DNA from: Aphanocapsa sp. GSE-SYN-MK-11-07L
Lineage (GTDB): Bacteria > Cyanobacteriota > Cyanobacteriia > Thermosynechococcales > Thermosynechococcaceae
Direction of reading: 5' to 3'
DNA length: 50,598 nucleotides
NCBI GenBank assembly: GCA_019359715.1
Contig: JAHHGS010000093.1
Coordinates: 1 to 50,598 of the forward strand
The translations under genes and the position numbers were made by a program. Within the stretch, counting starts at the first letter, position 1. Each line of letters starts with the position of its first letter. A model generated the notes under the pieces. It made no database searches and was not told the DNA's origin. It worked only from the letters and a program-made list of their open reading frames with translations. Below, piece by piece: positions 17,969-27,683 of the stretch.

Positions 17969-19396
17969 CTAATGAGCAACGCTGGCCCGCTTAAACGCTT
18001 CGTCTAAAACTTCTGAGAGAGTGGGGTGGGTGTGCACCAGCGGTGAGAGATCGTGGACGCTCTGCCGCTTGGCGATCGCATTCGAAGCTTCATGAATTAA
18101 ATCAGCAGCGTGGAGCCCCAAGATGTGCGCCCCTAAAATTTCCCCTGTATCTTCCCGGAAAATAATTTTTGCCATCCCATCGGTTTCGCCCTCGGCCAGG
18201 GCTTTCGAGTTGCCCTTGAAATAGGTGCGAACATTGCTCACCTTAAAGCCTTCGGCTTCACCGAGTTTTTGGGCATCTGGCTCAGTCAAACCAACAAAGC
18301 TAATTTCGGGGTGGGTAAAGGCAGCGGCTGGGATGCTGCGGTAGTCTATCTGGCGATCGCGCCCGCAAATCGTTTCCACAACCGCAATTCCCTGCGCCGA
18401 CGCCGCGTGGGCCAGCATCATTTTGCCTGTCGCATCGCCGATCGCCCACAGATGAGGCACGGGTTCGCCCTGGTTTAGCACTGCCATGAAGTCATTAATG
18501 GGGATAAAGCCTCGTTTGTCGGTTTCTACCCCAACGTTCTCCAGACCCAGATTCTTGGTGGCAGGAATCCTGCCGGTGGCGACTAAACAAGCATCGACTT
18601 CTAGGGTTTCTACAACTTCTTTGGTCTTCGCATCGGCTAGCTCAATCACGACTGGCGACCCTGGCGTGACTTTGATGGCCAATCTGCCGACATGGGTTTC
18701 AATGTCTCTGGGCGCAATTAGGACTCGCTGGGCAATTTTGGCAATGTCAGGGTCAAAGGTGGGCATTAGCTGATCGAGGGCCTCAATCATTGTTACTTCA
18801 CTGCCCAAGGCGGTGTAGACATCCGAAAACTCTAGCCCAATGTAACCACTGCCAATAATCGCTACCCAATCAGGTAGCCACTCTAACTTGACCGCCTGAT
18901 CGCTGGTGAAGACGGTTTGACCATCCACTTCAACTCCAGGGGGAACCCAAGGGACTGAGCCGCTGGCTACAATAATGTCTTTAGCCGTGATCGTTTTTTC
19001 ACCCGCCGATGTAGTGACGCTGACCTTCTGCGGGCCAGCGACTTTGCCCCAGCCCTGAATGGTGTCTACCTTGAGTCGGGTCAGGCTATTGGTCAAATCA
19101 CCCCGAATTTTTTGCACCAGATTGTCGGCATGGGCAGCCACGGCACTGCGATCGAAAGACACCTGCCCCAATTGAATGCCCAGCGCTTTCAGATGATGCT
19201 CGTTGTGCAGTTCGCGGACTCGCCCCGAAGCAGCTAGCAGCGCCTTCGAGGGAATACAGCCCCGATTAACACAGGTGCCACCCATCTCGGCCGATTCTAT
19301 AATGGCGGTTTTTAAGCCACAGGCCACAGCATGAATCGCTGCTCCATGTCCGCCGACACCGGCACCGATAATCACCAAATCGTAGTCAAAACTCAC
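17969..19396 (-). CDS. lpdA: Dihydrolipoamide dehydrogenase (E3)
   Basis: A 475-residue flavin disulfide oxidoreductase. It has an N-terminal FAD site ([18 protein letters not shown]), the redox disulfide [13 protein letters not shown], the NAD site [12 protein letters not shown] and the C-terminal active-site HTHPTLSE. It reoxidises lipoyl groups of pyruvate dehydrogenase and the glycine cleavage system. The GTG at 19396 is chosen because AGGAG stands before it and the FAD motif then begins near residue 5; the longer frame to 19456 adds 20 atypical residues. Confidence 0.95.
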   Translation of the reverse strand: MSFDYDLVIIGAGVGGHGAAIHAVACGLKTAIIESAEMGGTCVNRGCIPSKALLAASGRVRELHNEHHLKALGIQLGQVSFDRSAVAAHADNLVQKIRGDLTNSLTRLKVDTIQGWGKVAGPQKVSVTTSAGEKTITAKDIIVASGSVPWVPPGVEVDGQTVFTSDQAVKLEWLPDWVAIIGSGYIGLEFSDVYTALGSEVTMIEALDQLMPTFDPDIAKIAQRVLIAPRDIETHVGRLAIKVTPGSPVVIELADAKTKEVVETLEVDACLVATGRIPATKNLGLENVGVETDKRGFIPINDFMAVLNQGEPVPHLWAIGDATGKMMLAHAASAQGIAVVETICGRDRQIDYRSIPAAAFTHPEISFVGLTEPDAQKLGEAEGFKVSNVRTYFKGNSKALAEGETDGMAKIIFREDTGEILGAHILGLHAADLIHEASNAIAKRQSVHDLSPLVHTHPTLSEVLDEAFKRASVAH

Positions 19397-19634
19397 GCTG
19401 CTCTCCTGATTGCTGTTAAGCTGTCCACCCTTAAACTTACAAGCTGGTTGAACCATGCCTTGACAGCTTCAACCAATCAAATCAAATCTGGCTTGCTACA
19501 TTCTCGGTTGGATCGGGTGGATTCAGCAACCATCAGCGCAAGATGGTTAGCGCATGTCGCTCATCCAGGGGACCGCTCAGGGAATCTGGTTTGGCCCCCC
19601 TATGATAGAAGCAAGCTTCAACGTGACTAGCGCT

Positions 19635-20420
19635 ATGGTTCTTCAGGCTCCAGCCCAACGCCAGCAACCCTCTGTAACCTGGACTCACCTCCCAGATGAC
19701 TTTGTTCTGCCTAATGATCCTGGGGAAAATATTCAACAGCCTGCTCTAGCGGCCGCTCTCACCGATGCCTTAAGTGCGGGCGATCGCCTGCAATCCCAAA
19801 TCCTAATTGCCTCTAACTTCGGTCTGGTAGCGACGGTTGAGCAAAAAACGGTTGTAAAAGCGCCAGACTGGTTCTATGTGCCCCAGGTTTTAGCAATTTC
19901 CCCCGAAACGATTCGACGCAGCTATACGCCAAGTCTGGAGGGCGACCCGGTAGCTGTTGTGATCGAGTTTCTCTCTGAAACCGATGCCGGAGAATATTCG
20001 ATTCGCCCCACCTATCCCTATGGCAAGTTCTATTTTTTTGAGCAAATCTTAAAAGTTCCCACCTATGTCATTTTCGATCCGCTCAGCTTGAGCCTAGAAG
20101 TTCGCTGTCTGCAAGCAGGCACGTATGTTTTGCAAGCTCCCAACCCAGAAGGACGCTACTGGATTCCTGAAATTGAGCTATTTCTAGGACTTTGGCAGGG
20201 CACTCGCGTTGGGATGACGATTCACTGGCTGCGCTGGTGGGATGAAGCGGGCCAGCTCTTGTTGTGGAGTTCTGAGCAAGCTGAGCAAGAACGCCAACGG
20301 GCTGATCAGGAGCATCAGCGGGCTGAAACAGCGATCGCCGCTCTAGAAACAGAACGACACCAAACAGCAGCCCTAGCCGCAAAATTGAAAGAACTGGGCA
20401 TTGATCCAGCCGCGCTTTAA
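19635..20420 (+). CDS. Uma2-family (DUF820) putative endonuclease
   Basis: A 261-residue protein of the Uma2/DUF820 family, abundant in cyanobacteria and built on a PD-(D/E)xK nuclease fold. Visible elements are KAPDWFYVP (the D), VVIEFLSETD (E) and YFFEQILKVPTYVIFD; the C-terminal ~50 residues are a charged Glu/Gln/Arg coiled coil (EQAEQERQRADQEHQRAETA) ending in the common tail LKELGIDPAAL. Biological role unknown. The ATG at 19635 (MVLQAPAQ) is family-like, while the frame to 19554 is not. Confidence 0.85.
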   Translation: MVLQAPAQRQQPSVTWTHLPDDFVLPNDPGENIQQPALAAALTDALSAGDRLQSQILIASNFGLVATVEQKTVVKAPDWFYVPQVLAISPETIRRSYTPSLEGDPVAVVIEFLSETDAGEYSIRPTYPYGKFYFFEQILKVPTYVIFDPLSLSLEVRCLQAGTYVLQAPNPEGRYWIPEIELFLGLWQGTRVGMTIHWLRWWDEAGQLLLWSSEQAEQERQRADQEHQRAETAIAALETERHQTAALAAKLKELGIDPAAL

Positions 20421-20461
20421 AATCGAAAACTAACTCCTTAAAAGCATTACCCAGGGTAGTT

Positions 20462-20914
20462 ATGGATGCAACTCTCCCATTATCCTCAACCCAGCGAGAC
20501 CACTTCGCGATCGCCTTTGCGCCCCTATCGCTGGCGGAAGTTTATGCCTTAGCAGACGATCCGGGCAATGGGGCGATCGTGGTGATGAGCGGCATGGTGC
20601 GCAATCAAACCGATGGCCGCCCGGTAATTGCCCTAGAGTATCAAGCCTACGAACCGATGGCTTTAAAGGTATTTAGTCAAATTGCGGCTGAGATTCGCGG
20701 CGACTGGCCAGAGGTAAGAACGGTTGTAATTCACCATCGGACAGGGCGACTGGAAATTGGTGAAATTAGCGTGTTAATTGCGGTTGGCTGCCCCCATCGG
20801 GCGGAAGCCTTTGCGGCCTGCCAATCCGCGATCGATACGCTCAAGCAAAATGCGCCGATCTGGAAAAAAGAATGGTTTTCGGCTGAGGAGTATCAGTGGA
20901 GTAAGTGCTGCTGA
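20462..20914 (+). CDS. moaE: Molybdopterin synthase catalytic subunit
   Basis: A 150-residue MoaE. Supporting motifs are GAIVVMSGMVRNQTDGR, LEYQAYEPMA, IHHRTGRLEIGE, the VGCPHRAEAF stretch and the lysine-bearing IWKKEWF near the end. With MoaD it adds the dithiolene sulfurs to cyclic pyranopterin monophosphate. No moaD or other molybdenum-cofactor gene is next to it here. Confidence 0.95.
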   Translation: MDATLPLSSTQRDHFAIAFAPLSLAEVYALADDPGNGAIVVMSGMVRNQTDGRPVIALEYQAYEPMALKVFSQIAAEIRGDWPEVRTVVIHHRTGRLEIGEISVLIAVGCPHRAEAFAACQSAIDTLKQNAPIWKKEWFSAEEYQWSKCC

Positions 20915-21118
20915 GAATTAGTTTATTGTCCTTAATATTTAAATTGGCTAGACTCAGTTCTGCTGATAGCCAAAACTAAGCGAAATAAGCACCGTTGAGA
21001 CTTATTGATATATATTCTCATTTGCTAAGATGTATTTTTATCCACAAAAGTCCTTCGGTATAGACGCTATCTTGTTAAAATCAGTAACAAATATAAAGAA
21101 ATTGGGCTGGAATAACTT

Positions 21119-22282
21119 ATGGGTCGTACTGGGGTGTTGCTGCTGAACTTGGGTGGACCCGATCGAATCGAGGATGTTCGTCCTTTCCTGTTTAATCTGT
21201 TTTCTGACCCAGAAATTATTCGCCTCCCCTTTCCGTGGCTGCAACGTCCTCTAGCCTGGCTGATTTCCACCCTGCGCTTCCGCAAGTCTCAGGGCAATTA
21301 CCTGCAAATTGGTGGCGGTTCACCCCTGCGCCGGATCACCAATGAGCAAGCTCAGGCCCTGGAGGAACATCTGACTCGCCAAGGGCTAGATGTGAGTACA
21401 TATGTTGGGATGCGCTACTGGCACCCGTTTACCGAAGAGGCGATCGCCCAAGTCAAGCGAGACAACATCCAAAAATTGGTTGTGTTGCCGCTTTATCCCC
21501 AGTTTTCAATCAGTACCAGTGGCTCTAGCTTTCGTCTGCTAGAAAGTTTGTGGCAGCAAGATCAACAGTTGCAGTCGATTGAATACACCCTGATTCCTTC
21601 TTGGTACAGTGCCCCAGGCTACGTACAGGCGATGGCCGACCTGCTGCGGCAAGAAGTTGATCAGTTTGCCGACCCAAATGACGTGACCGTATTTTTTAGC
21701 GCTCATGGGGTGCCGCTCAGCTACGTCGAAGAAGCAGGCGACCCCTATCAAGCCGAAATCGAAGCCTGTACGGGCCTGATCATGAAAGCCCTCAATCGTC
21801 CCAATCCGCACGTCTTGGCCTATCAAAGTCGAGTTGGCCCTGTCGAATGGCTCCAGCCCTACACCAAAGATACAATCCTGGAATTGGCAGAGCAGGGAGT
21901 CAAAAACTTAGTCGTAGTGCCAATTAGCTTTATTTCAGAGCATATTGAAACCCTCCAAGAAATCGATATGGAGTATCGGGAGCTGGCAGAAGAAGCTGGC
22001 ATTGAGAATTTCCGGCGGGTGCCTGCCCTAAATACCCATGCTGGGTTTATTGACTCTTTGGGCAGCTTGGTACAGGAAGCATTGGTGAAGCCAAACTGTC
22101 GCTTCGATCAGGTGATTCGCCCCGATAAAAAGATGAAGATGTACCCGCAGGAACAGTGGGAATGGGGGTTAACTTCAGCGGCTGAACGTTGGAATGGTCG
22201 TCTGGCCATGATTGGCTTTATTGCTTTGATGGTCGAGCTGATTAGCGGTCAAGGCCCGCTCCACTTTGTCGGGTTGCTCTAA
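21119..22282 (+). CDS. hemH: Ferrochelatase with C-terminal chlorophyll-binding (CAB) helix
   Basis: A 387-residue ferrochelatase, inserting Fe2+ into protoporphyrin IX to make heme (needed for bilins as well). The catalytic domain covers ~1-320: [11 protein letters not shown] at the start, the metal-site histidine in [12 protein letters not shown] and the conserved glutamate in [13 protein letters not shown] short linker leads to a single helix with the LHC motif [14 protein letters not shown] at ~360-373, the membrane-anchoring, chlorophyll-binding tail typical of cyanobacteria. Complete and standard in length. Confidence 0.97.
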   Translation: MGRTGVLLLNLGGPDRIEDVRPFLFNLFSDPEIIRLPFPWLQRPLAWLISTLRFRKSQGNYLQIGGGSPLRRITNEQAQALEEHLTRQGLDVSTYVGMRYWHPFTEEAIAQVKRDNIQKLVVLPLYPQFSISTSGSSFRLLESLWQQDQQLQSIEYTLIPSWYSAPGYVQAMADLLRQEVDQFADPNDVTVFFSAHGVPLSYVEEAGDPYQAEIEACTGLIMKALNRPNPHVLAYQSRVGPVEWLQPYTKDTILELAEQGVKNLVVVPISFISEHIETLQEIDMEYRELAEEAGIENFRRVPALNTHAGFIDSLGSLVQEALVKPNCRFDQVIRPDKKMKMYPQEQWEWGLTSAAERWNGRLAMIGFIALMVELISGQGPLHFVGLL

Positions 22283-22326
22283 ACCAATCCTGTGAGTCAA
22301 CTACGGCTTGAGGCGATCTTAGGATC

Positions 22327-23175
22327 TCAGATTGCTTGAATTAGCAGTTGATAATTCATGGTTGAAGTTGCATTTTTGCCGCGAATTAAGCCACTCACTG
22401 GGGCAGCATTACTTGGCCAGGCAGTTGCAACAAGGGGAATATGGCGATCGCTGACCACTAGGCCTTGGGTTGGGTCGTAGCCTCGCCAGCCTGCGCCTGG
22501 TAAATAAACCTCTGCCCAAGCGTGCAGATGCCGATCTTGAGCGTCCAGATCACCTTCTTGGTAGCCGCTGACAAACCGGGCTGCTAACCCAACCGCTCGA
22601 CAGGCGGCCATAAACAGCACGGCTAAGTCTCGGCAAGAGCCAGCTTTTTGCGTCCAAGTCATGCAGGGCGGTAGCGGAGAACCCGTTTCACGAATTTGGT
22701 ACTGGCAGGCTTTGTAAATTTGCTGAGTTAGCTCACTCAGAAACATAATTGGATTCTCATCCACGGCTTGGGCGATTTCCTGAGCGAGTTGGTAAGCGAC
22801 AGGGTCAATCCCGATCGCTTCTGCCAGATACGGTTGCAGCCCTGCCAGCACAGAAGTTGGGTAATCGATTGGGATTTTTGTTGCCCAAGCCTCCAGTAAA
22901 AAATTAAATGGATTCATGCAGTAGGTGCTCACCTGAGACTGGACATGATACGTCAGGTGTTGAGTTGGGGTTTCATACCACCAATGGCGGGCGATCGCGT
23001 TGCCTTCTGGGTCTAAAATTTCGGTGGTGCCCGCAGGCGGAGGTGTCACCTGCACCTGGAACTGTTCCAGCGATTGGTCGCCATCGCAGCGAGGACGCAG
23101 CCGCAGCAGGTGGGGCTGCAAGACTACAGGCTGACTGTAGGTATAGGTGGTCGTGTGACTAATTTGGTATCGCAC
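22327..23175 (-). CDS. Transglutaminase-like cysteine protease
   Basis: A 282-residue protein with an N-terminal beta domain (MRYQISHTTTYTYSQPVVLQ) and a transglutaminase-core protease domain: Cys in KAGSCRDLAVLF (~190), His in DRHLHAWAEVYLP (~228) and Asp in GYDPTQG (~243). Such proteins usually lie beside an alpha-E protein and a circularly permuted ATP-grasp protein in one operon of unknown function, possibly peptide-like modification. Here the alpha-E gene is about 1 kb upstream, separated by a toxin/antitoxin-like pair. Start is GTG. Confidence 0.9.
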   Translation of the reverse strand: MRYQISHTTTYTYSQPVVLQPHLLRLRPRCDGDQSLEQFQVQVTPPPAGTTEILDPEGNAIARHWWYETPTQHLTYHVQSQVSTYCMNPFNFLLEAWATKIPIDYPTSVLAGLQPYLAEAIGIDPVAYQLAQEIAQAVDENPIMFLSELTQQIYKACQYQIRETGSPLPPCMTWTQKAGSCRDLAVLFMAACRAVGLAARFVSGYQEGDLDAQDRHLHAWAEVYLPGAGWRGYDPTQGLVVSDRHIPLVATAWPSNAAPVSGLIRGKNATSTMNYQLLIQAI

Positions 23176-23352
23176 AAATCGGCAAAAGAATAACAGCAGT
23201 AAAAAGTATCCAGCCTGCTCATAAGTAGGATTTATACCTAGAACATAAAGAGTTAAGGTAGGCAGTGCTGCTATGAAAGCCTGGATTGCAACATAGCCTA
23301 ACTTATCCTTGAGTTGGCTGCTACGATCGAACCAGGAGTTAGAAAGATAATC

Positions 23353-23580
23353 ATGAGTTTGGTAATTACAGATGACCTAGTACGAGCAAGCGGCTTATCA
23401 GAGCGAGAATTGCTTTTAGAAATTCTCCTAATGCTGTTTCGCCAAGACAAAATCAGCTTGGGAAAAGCTAGTGAGCTGATAGGAATGTATCGGTTACAGT
23501 TTCAAAAACTTCTGGCCGATCAAGGCATCTGCGTCCATTATGACGTAGAGGAATTTCAGGAAGATCTCAATACTTTTTAA
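23353..23580 (+). CDS. UPF0175-family protein (putative antitoxin)
   Basis: A 75-residue protein. Helical segments SERELLLEILLMLFRQDKIS and LGKASELIGMYRLQFQKLLA match the UPF0175 family, a small helix-turn-helix-like group often found directly upstream of DUF3368 PIN-like proteins. It ends 13 bases before the DUF3368 start, so the two form an operon. The role as antitoxin is inferred from this pairing. Confidence 0.85.
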   Translation: MSLVITDDLVRASGLSERELLLEILLMLFRQDKISLGKASELIGMYRLQFQKLLADQGICVHYDVEEFQEDLNTF

Positions 23581-23593
23581 CACTGGATTGGTA

Positions 23594-24079
23594 GTGATCA
23601 CTGTCAGCAACACCTCACCAATCTCAAACTTAGCCAAGGTTGGGCGCTTAGCTCTGCTCCAACAACTATACGGGGTGATTTTGATTCCGAGTGCAGTTAA
23701 TGAGGAATTATTGGACAAGAGAGCCGGTGAAATTGTCATTACAGCAGTCCAATCAGCAATTTGGTTAGAAATTGACTCAGTACAAAATCAAGAATTGGTC
23801 AATCAATTGCGTAACCGTGTCAATCTGGGAGAGGCTGAAGCAATTGTCCTGGCTTTAGAAGTGCAAGCGAATCGGTTGCTAATTGATGAGCGTTTAGGCA
23901 AACAAGCTGCAACAAATTTAGGATTAAAAATGACTGGAGTATTGGGAATTCTTTAGTTAGCGAAACGCCAAAATTTAATCAAGGCGGCCGAACCAATAAT
24001 GGATGATTTAATCACCCAAGCAAATTTCAGAATTAGTAACCAACTTTACGCAGATGTGCTGGAGGCAGCAGGTGAGTAA
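23594..24079 (+). pseudogene. DUF3368 PIN-like toxin, interrupted by a nonsense codon
   Basis: The frame opens ITVSNTSPISNLAKVGRLAL, the usual DUF3368 start with an early Asp/Asn-Thr-Ser metal-site region, and continues through LGEAEAIVLALE and LLIDERLGKQAA. A TAG at 23954-23956 stops it after GVLGIL. The same frame then continues without shift as LAKRQNLIKAAEPIMDDLIT, the family C-terminus, to TAA at 24077-24079. The gene is therefore full length but for one in-frame stop. The product would lack about 40 C-terminal residues. Either a true inactivating mutation or a base error. Confidence 0.8.
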
Positions 24080-24217
24080 ACCTTAAATCAACGATATCTA
24101 AGTGAGGATGTCTTGATCCGAGACTTTCTGGCAGCGCTTACCCCCTAGCACTAATCTGAAAGTTGACAATGGGCACAATTGTTCTTAACGATTATTAACA
24201 CAGCAAAACCGCAGCAC

Positions 24218-25210
24218 TCATTGATATTGAGACTGGAACTGAGACTGTGAAGTTTGAGTAACTAATGCTCCTAGGTCAAAAAAGGTTTCAAAAATGCTAC
24301 CTCCTAACTGGTTGAGCTGGTTCTGGAATTGATCTAAGAACTCGTGCATTCCCCGCGCCACGATTTCATCCATCGTTAAATAGTCCAGTTCTGCCCGCAG
24401 TCGCCCTAATGAACGTTCGACCGGGATGCGCCAAGTGCCAATCGGGGTGCCGGTAATATGGTGCAGCGATCGCTCAGCCTCGCGCAAGCAAAACCGAATC
24501 GATCGCGGGAATTCTGTTTCCAAAATCAAAAACTCCGCCACGCCAGCCGGGGTAATGCGGTGTAGCCCCCGTTTCCGGTACATCTCGTAGGCACTGGCTG
24601 ACTTGAGCAACGCCATCCAACCAATTTCATCAATCGTTGTGCCAACATCGTCGGGTGAAGGCAACAGCAAGAAATACTTGACGTCCAAAATTCGGGTTGT
24701 CTTGTCTGCCCGTTCGAGCAAGCGACCAATTTTACCAAAGTGCCACCCCTCGTTGTGGGTCATCGTTGCATACATCACCCCCACAAACAAATGGCTAGCT
24801 TGTTTTACTTCTTCCAAAAAATTAGCCAAACTGGGCAAAGACTGATTTTTAGAGGCATCTCTGACCAAACTATAGAAGCTATTGATCTGTTGCCACATTT
24901 CTGAAGAAATCACTTCTCGCACTGAAGCCGCATTATCTCTGGCGGCTTGTAAGCAAGACATAATTGAATTGGGATAGTTAGCGTCAAAGGTGAGGAACTG
25001 AATCACATTCTCAGCCGTAATTTCGCCGTAATCTGACTGAAAATGAGGCAAGTCGCCCGTGGTCAAAACGAGCGGCTCCCACTGCTGACCCACCCCAACC
25101 GGCATATCCAGCAGCAAATTTAAGTTGACATCTAAAAACCGAGCAATATTCTCTGCCCGCTCAATGTAACGGTTTAGCCAATAGATTGAATCTGCAACAC
25201 GACTCAGCAT
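24218..25210 (-). CDS. Alpha-E domain protein
   Basis: A 330-residue all-helical protein of the alpha-E family: MLSRVADSIYWLNRYIERAENIARFLDVN at its start is the diagnostic segment (here given across several words: conserved Y-W, R-Y-x-E-R-A-E and A-R motifs). Conserved acidic residues give the family its name. It normally partners with a transglutaminase-like protein and a permuted ATP-grasp protein; the transglutaminase is nearby, the ATP-grasp is not in the window. ATG 25210 is preferred to GTG 25219. The C-terminus ends in a Gln/Ser-rich tail. Function unknown. Confidence 0.85.
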   Translation of the reverse strand: MLSRVADSIYWLNRYIERAENIARFLDVNLNLLLDMPVGVGQQWEPLVLTTGDLPHFQSDYGEITAENVIQFLTFDANYPNSIMSCLQAARDNAASVREVISSEMWQQINSFYSLVRDASKNQSLPSLANFLEEVKQASHLFVGVMYATMTHNEGWHFGKIGRLLERADKTTRILDVKYFLLLPSPDDVGTTIDEIGWMALLKSASAYEMYRKRGLHRITPAGVAEFLILETEFPRSIRFCLREAERSLHHITGTPIGTWRIPVERSLGRLRAELDYLTMDEIVARGMHEFLDQFQNQLNQLGGSIFETFFDLGALVTQTSQSQFQSQYQ

Positions 25211-25361
25211 TTTAAGCACTCTAAAACGAAAATTTTGGTTAATCTACTTGAGCAAATTGGCCGGATGATGAACTTTGAACGATCATCAGGTTTAATGATT
25301 ACGCGAATTTTGGTTGAAAATCTGTCATCCACGCACGTTGTCTGATGATTGACCTAGCGGT

Positions 25362-26195
25362 TTAGCAAGATTTGTGTTCAACTGCAACTGGATAACTGGT
25401 AATCATCAGTTCCTGACCTTTAGCGGCATTGGTTTGTCGATAATTGTTCATACCATACTGCAACTGCCAGGGGTAGAGATGAGCAAATCCAAAATTTTCG
25501 CGAATTGAGGTCGAGTCGTCGTAGGTAATCAGCCACGGGTGCGGACAAGCTTGAAGGGCGATCGCAAACTTTTGGTGATCAAAGGCAGCGTGTAAATCTC
25601 CTTTTTTGCCGTACAGCTTTGAGGCAGTGGCGGTTAAATATGGCGGATCAAGAAAAATGAACACGTCACTCCCTGGTTGCTCTAGCAAAACAGAGTAATT
25701 CAGGTTTGTAATTTGCACATCTGCTAAAAGAGGCTCGATCGCCTGCAATCTTTGAATGGAAGAGTCAGTAAACCTGGCTTCAAAGGCGGCTTGAGAAAAG
25801 CCGCCGCAGTCAGCCGTCCCAGAAAAGGTGATTCGATTCAGGACAAAGAAGCGGACGGCTCGGTCAAAGGCAGACAGGGAGTTTAGATTGACTGTGGTTA
25901 AGGCTTGAAAAACGGCTCTGCCCTGCTCTGGTGCTACCTTAAATTGCTGCACTGCCTTGACCAGATCTGGCAAGCAAGCTTGAGCCTGCTGCCAAAAGCA
26001 AAACACATCGTAGTTGAGGTCGTTGATCCAAACCCGCAAACCTGGCTGCTTTTGCTTCAGGTAAATAAACACAGAGCCGCCGCCGACAAACGGTTCTCGA
26101 TACTCTTGAAAATCCGTAGGAGTGTACAGAGAAATTTGAGGAATTGCTTTAGATTTACCGCCAGGATATCGCAATGGGCTTTTAACTACCTTCAT
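25362..26195 (-). CDS. Orphan D12-class DNA adenine methyltransferase
   Basis: A 277-residue Dam-like N6-adenine methylase. The SAM-binding LRYPGGKSKAI is at the N-terminus, FVGGGSVF follows at ~35, and the catalytic DPPYL is at ~190, with a target-recognition region between. No restriction endonuclease gene is adjacent, so it is either solitary (GATC methylation inside GCGATCGC sites would be plausible in a HIP1-rich genome) or has lost a partner. The ATG at 26195 starts directly at the motif region; the frame to 26282 adds a low-quality extension. Confidence 0.85.
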   Translation of the reverse strand: MKVVKSPLRYPGGKSKAIPQISLYTPTDFQEYREPFVGGGSVFIYLKQKQPGLRVWINDLNYDVFCFWQQAQACLPDLVKAVQQFKVAPEQGRAVFQALTTVNLNSLSAFDRAVRFFVLNRITFSGTADCGGFSQAAFEARFTDSSIQRLQAIEPLLADVQITNLNYSVLLEQPGSDVFIFLDPPYLTATASKLYGKKGDLHAAFDHQKFAIALQACPHPWLITYDDSTSIRENFGFAHLYPWQLQYGMNNYRQTNAAKGQELMITSYPVAVEHKSC

Positions 26196-26296
26196 GCAGA
26201 ATTGTACTTTTTTTGCAGCGCATGGCAAATGCGAGGGGGGCGGAAGATCACGCATAAATGTACATAAAAATGATTCGTGCAAGAGGTCTAATCTGA

Positions 26297-27205
26297 TTAA
26301 GGAATCGGAATCGTATGCAGCAGGCGATGCACGATCGCCTTCGCATTACGTCCACCGCTAGGAATCAAACGATGGCAGAGGACGTGGGGAGCCAGAAACT
26401 TGACATCATCAGGAATGGCGTAGTCTCTGGCTTCTAGAAAGGCCAGCGCTTGAGTGGCTCGCTGGAGGGCAACGGTGCCTCTGGGGCTAACCCCTAGCGT
26501 TACTTCTTCGTCTTCGCGGGTAGCCCGGACTAACGCCAAAATGTACTGCTGTAGCACCGGCTCGACTTTGACCTGAGCACAGCGACGCCGCAACTCTTCG
26601 ACTTCTAGGAGCGTAATGCAGGGCTGGAGGGTTTGCAGCGTTCCGCCAAACTGAAGGCGTTGCAGCATTTGCAGTTCTTCTTCTTCATTCGGGTAGCCCA
26701 AGCTGAGGGAAATGCCAAACCGATCCAATTGGGCTTCTGGGAGCGGAAATGTTCCCTGATACTCAACCGGGTTCTGCGTCGCAATCACAAAAAAAGGATT
26801 AGGAACCAGATGAGTCGTGCCGTCGATCGTCACCTGTCCTTCTTCCATCACTTCTAGCAGGGCTGACTGGGTGCGAGGGGTGGCGCGGTTAATTTCATCG
26901 GTCAGCAAAACATTGGCAAAGATTGGCCCTGGCAGAAATTGAAATTTGGCTTCCTGGGGGTTCCAAATATTGGTGCCCGTCACATCTGTGGGCAATAAAT
27001 CAGGCGTACATTGAATCCGTTGAAATTGACCGTCAATCGAACGAGCTAAAGACTTAGCCAAGAGGGTTTTACCCACCCCCGGTACATCTTCTAACAGGGC
27101 ATGACCGCCAGACAGCAGAGACACCAGCACCAAGCGAATCGCTGCATGTTTACCCACGATCGCATAATTTAAATTCTCAATCAGTCGGTCGATCGGTGGT
27201 TTCAT
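26297..27205 (-). CDS. MoxR-family AAA+ ATPase
   Basis: A 302-residue MoxR ATPase. Walker A is EDVPGVGKTLLAKSLA (~42-57), Walker B/DE region is VLLTDEINRATPRTQSALLE, sensor 1 is FVIATQNPVEYQGTFPLPEA, and the C-terminal lid is present. MoxR proteins are chaperone-like remodelers, usually next to a DUF58/VWA partner; none is seen here. ATG 27205 (MKPPIDRLIENLNYAIVGK) is the family start. Confidence 0.92.
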   Translation of the reverse strand: MKPPIDRLIENLNYAIVGKHAAIRLVLVSLLSGGHALLEDVPGVGKTLLAKSLARSIDGQFQRIQCTPDLLPTDVTGTNIWNPQEAKFQFLPGPIFANVLLTDEINRATPRTQSALLEVMEEGQVTIDGTTHLVPNPFFVIATQNPVEYQGTFPLPEAQLDRFGISLSLGYPNEEEELQMLQRLQFGGTLQTLQPCITLLEVEELRRRCAQVKVEPVLQQYILALVRATREDEEVTLGVSPRGTVALQRATQALAFLEARDYAIPDDVKFLAPHVLCHRLIPSGGRNAKAIVHRLLHTIPIP

Positions 27206-27381
27206 GGTGATGCAGTCTCTCCTGAAGACAGGCACAGGGAAAGTTAGTGTACAGTTGATGCTCCAGTTTAGCCTTTCAGCAAGTCTAGCAATCAATTGGA
27301 ATTCTCAGAAAAATGCTGGGTAGACGCACCCGCTTTCGGCTCAACTGAACGGATCAGTCTGACAGTCTGGACGGCTAACCC

Positions 27382-27672
27382 TTGAGTCAGGTTTTTCTCT
27401 GGCTAGGGATGGGAGGTGGCAACTTTCGAAGTGAAGACAGCGTGCTGAATGACACCAGCACGGCGGGGGTGTTTGAGTCAGTGGCCGTGCGGGTAATTGA
27501 GCCCGTGAACCTAATTGCCGAATGGTCTGGACAAGACTTGTCAATGGGCTTATCGATTATTCCCTTTCGGCGTCTGCCTTTGGTGATTACGCCAGCCGTG
27601 AGTGACATTACCGGCAACGCTGGCGATGGAGTCAGGTTTGTGCTGGGAATTGGCTACGGTTTTTCTTACTGA
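27382..27672 (+). pseudogene. C-terminal remnant of an outer-membrane beta-barrel-like protein
   Basis: The last ~95 codons form alternating strands (ESVAVRVIEPVNLIAEWSGQ, GLSIIPFRRLPLVITPAV, RFVLGIGYGFSY) and end in an aromatic residue after a GIGYGF motif, typical of outer-membrane barrels. There is no start with a ribosome site and no signal peptide upstream; the region before 27382 shows no continuation. It looks like the tail of a longer deleted gene. Family not named. Confidence 0.55.
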
Positions 27673-27683
27673 GGACGGTGGTA

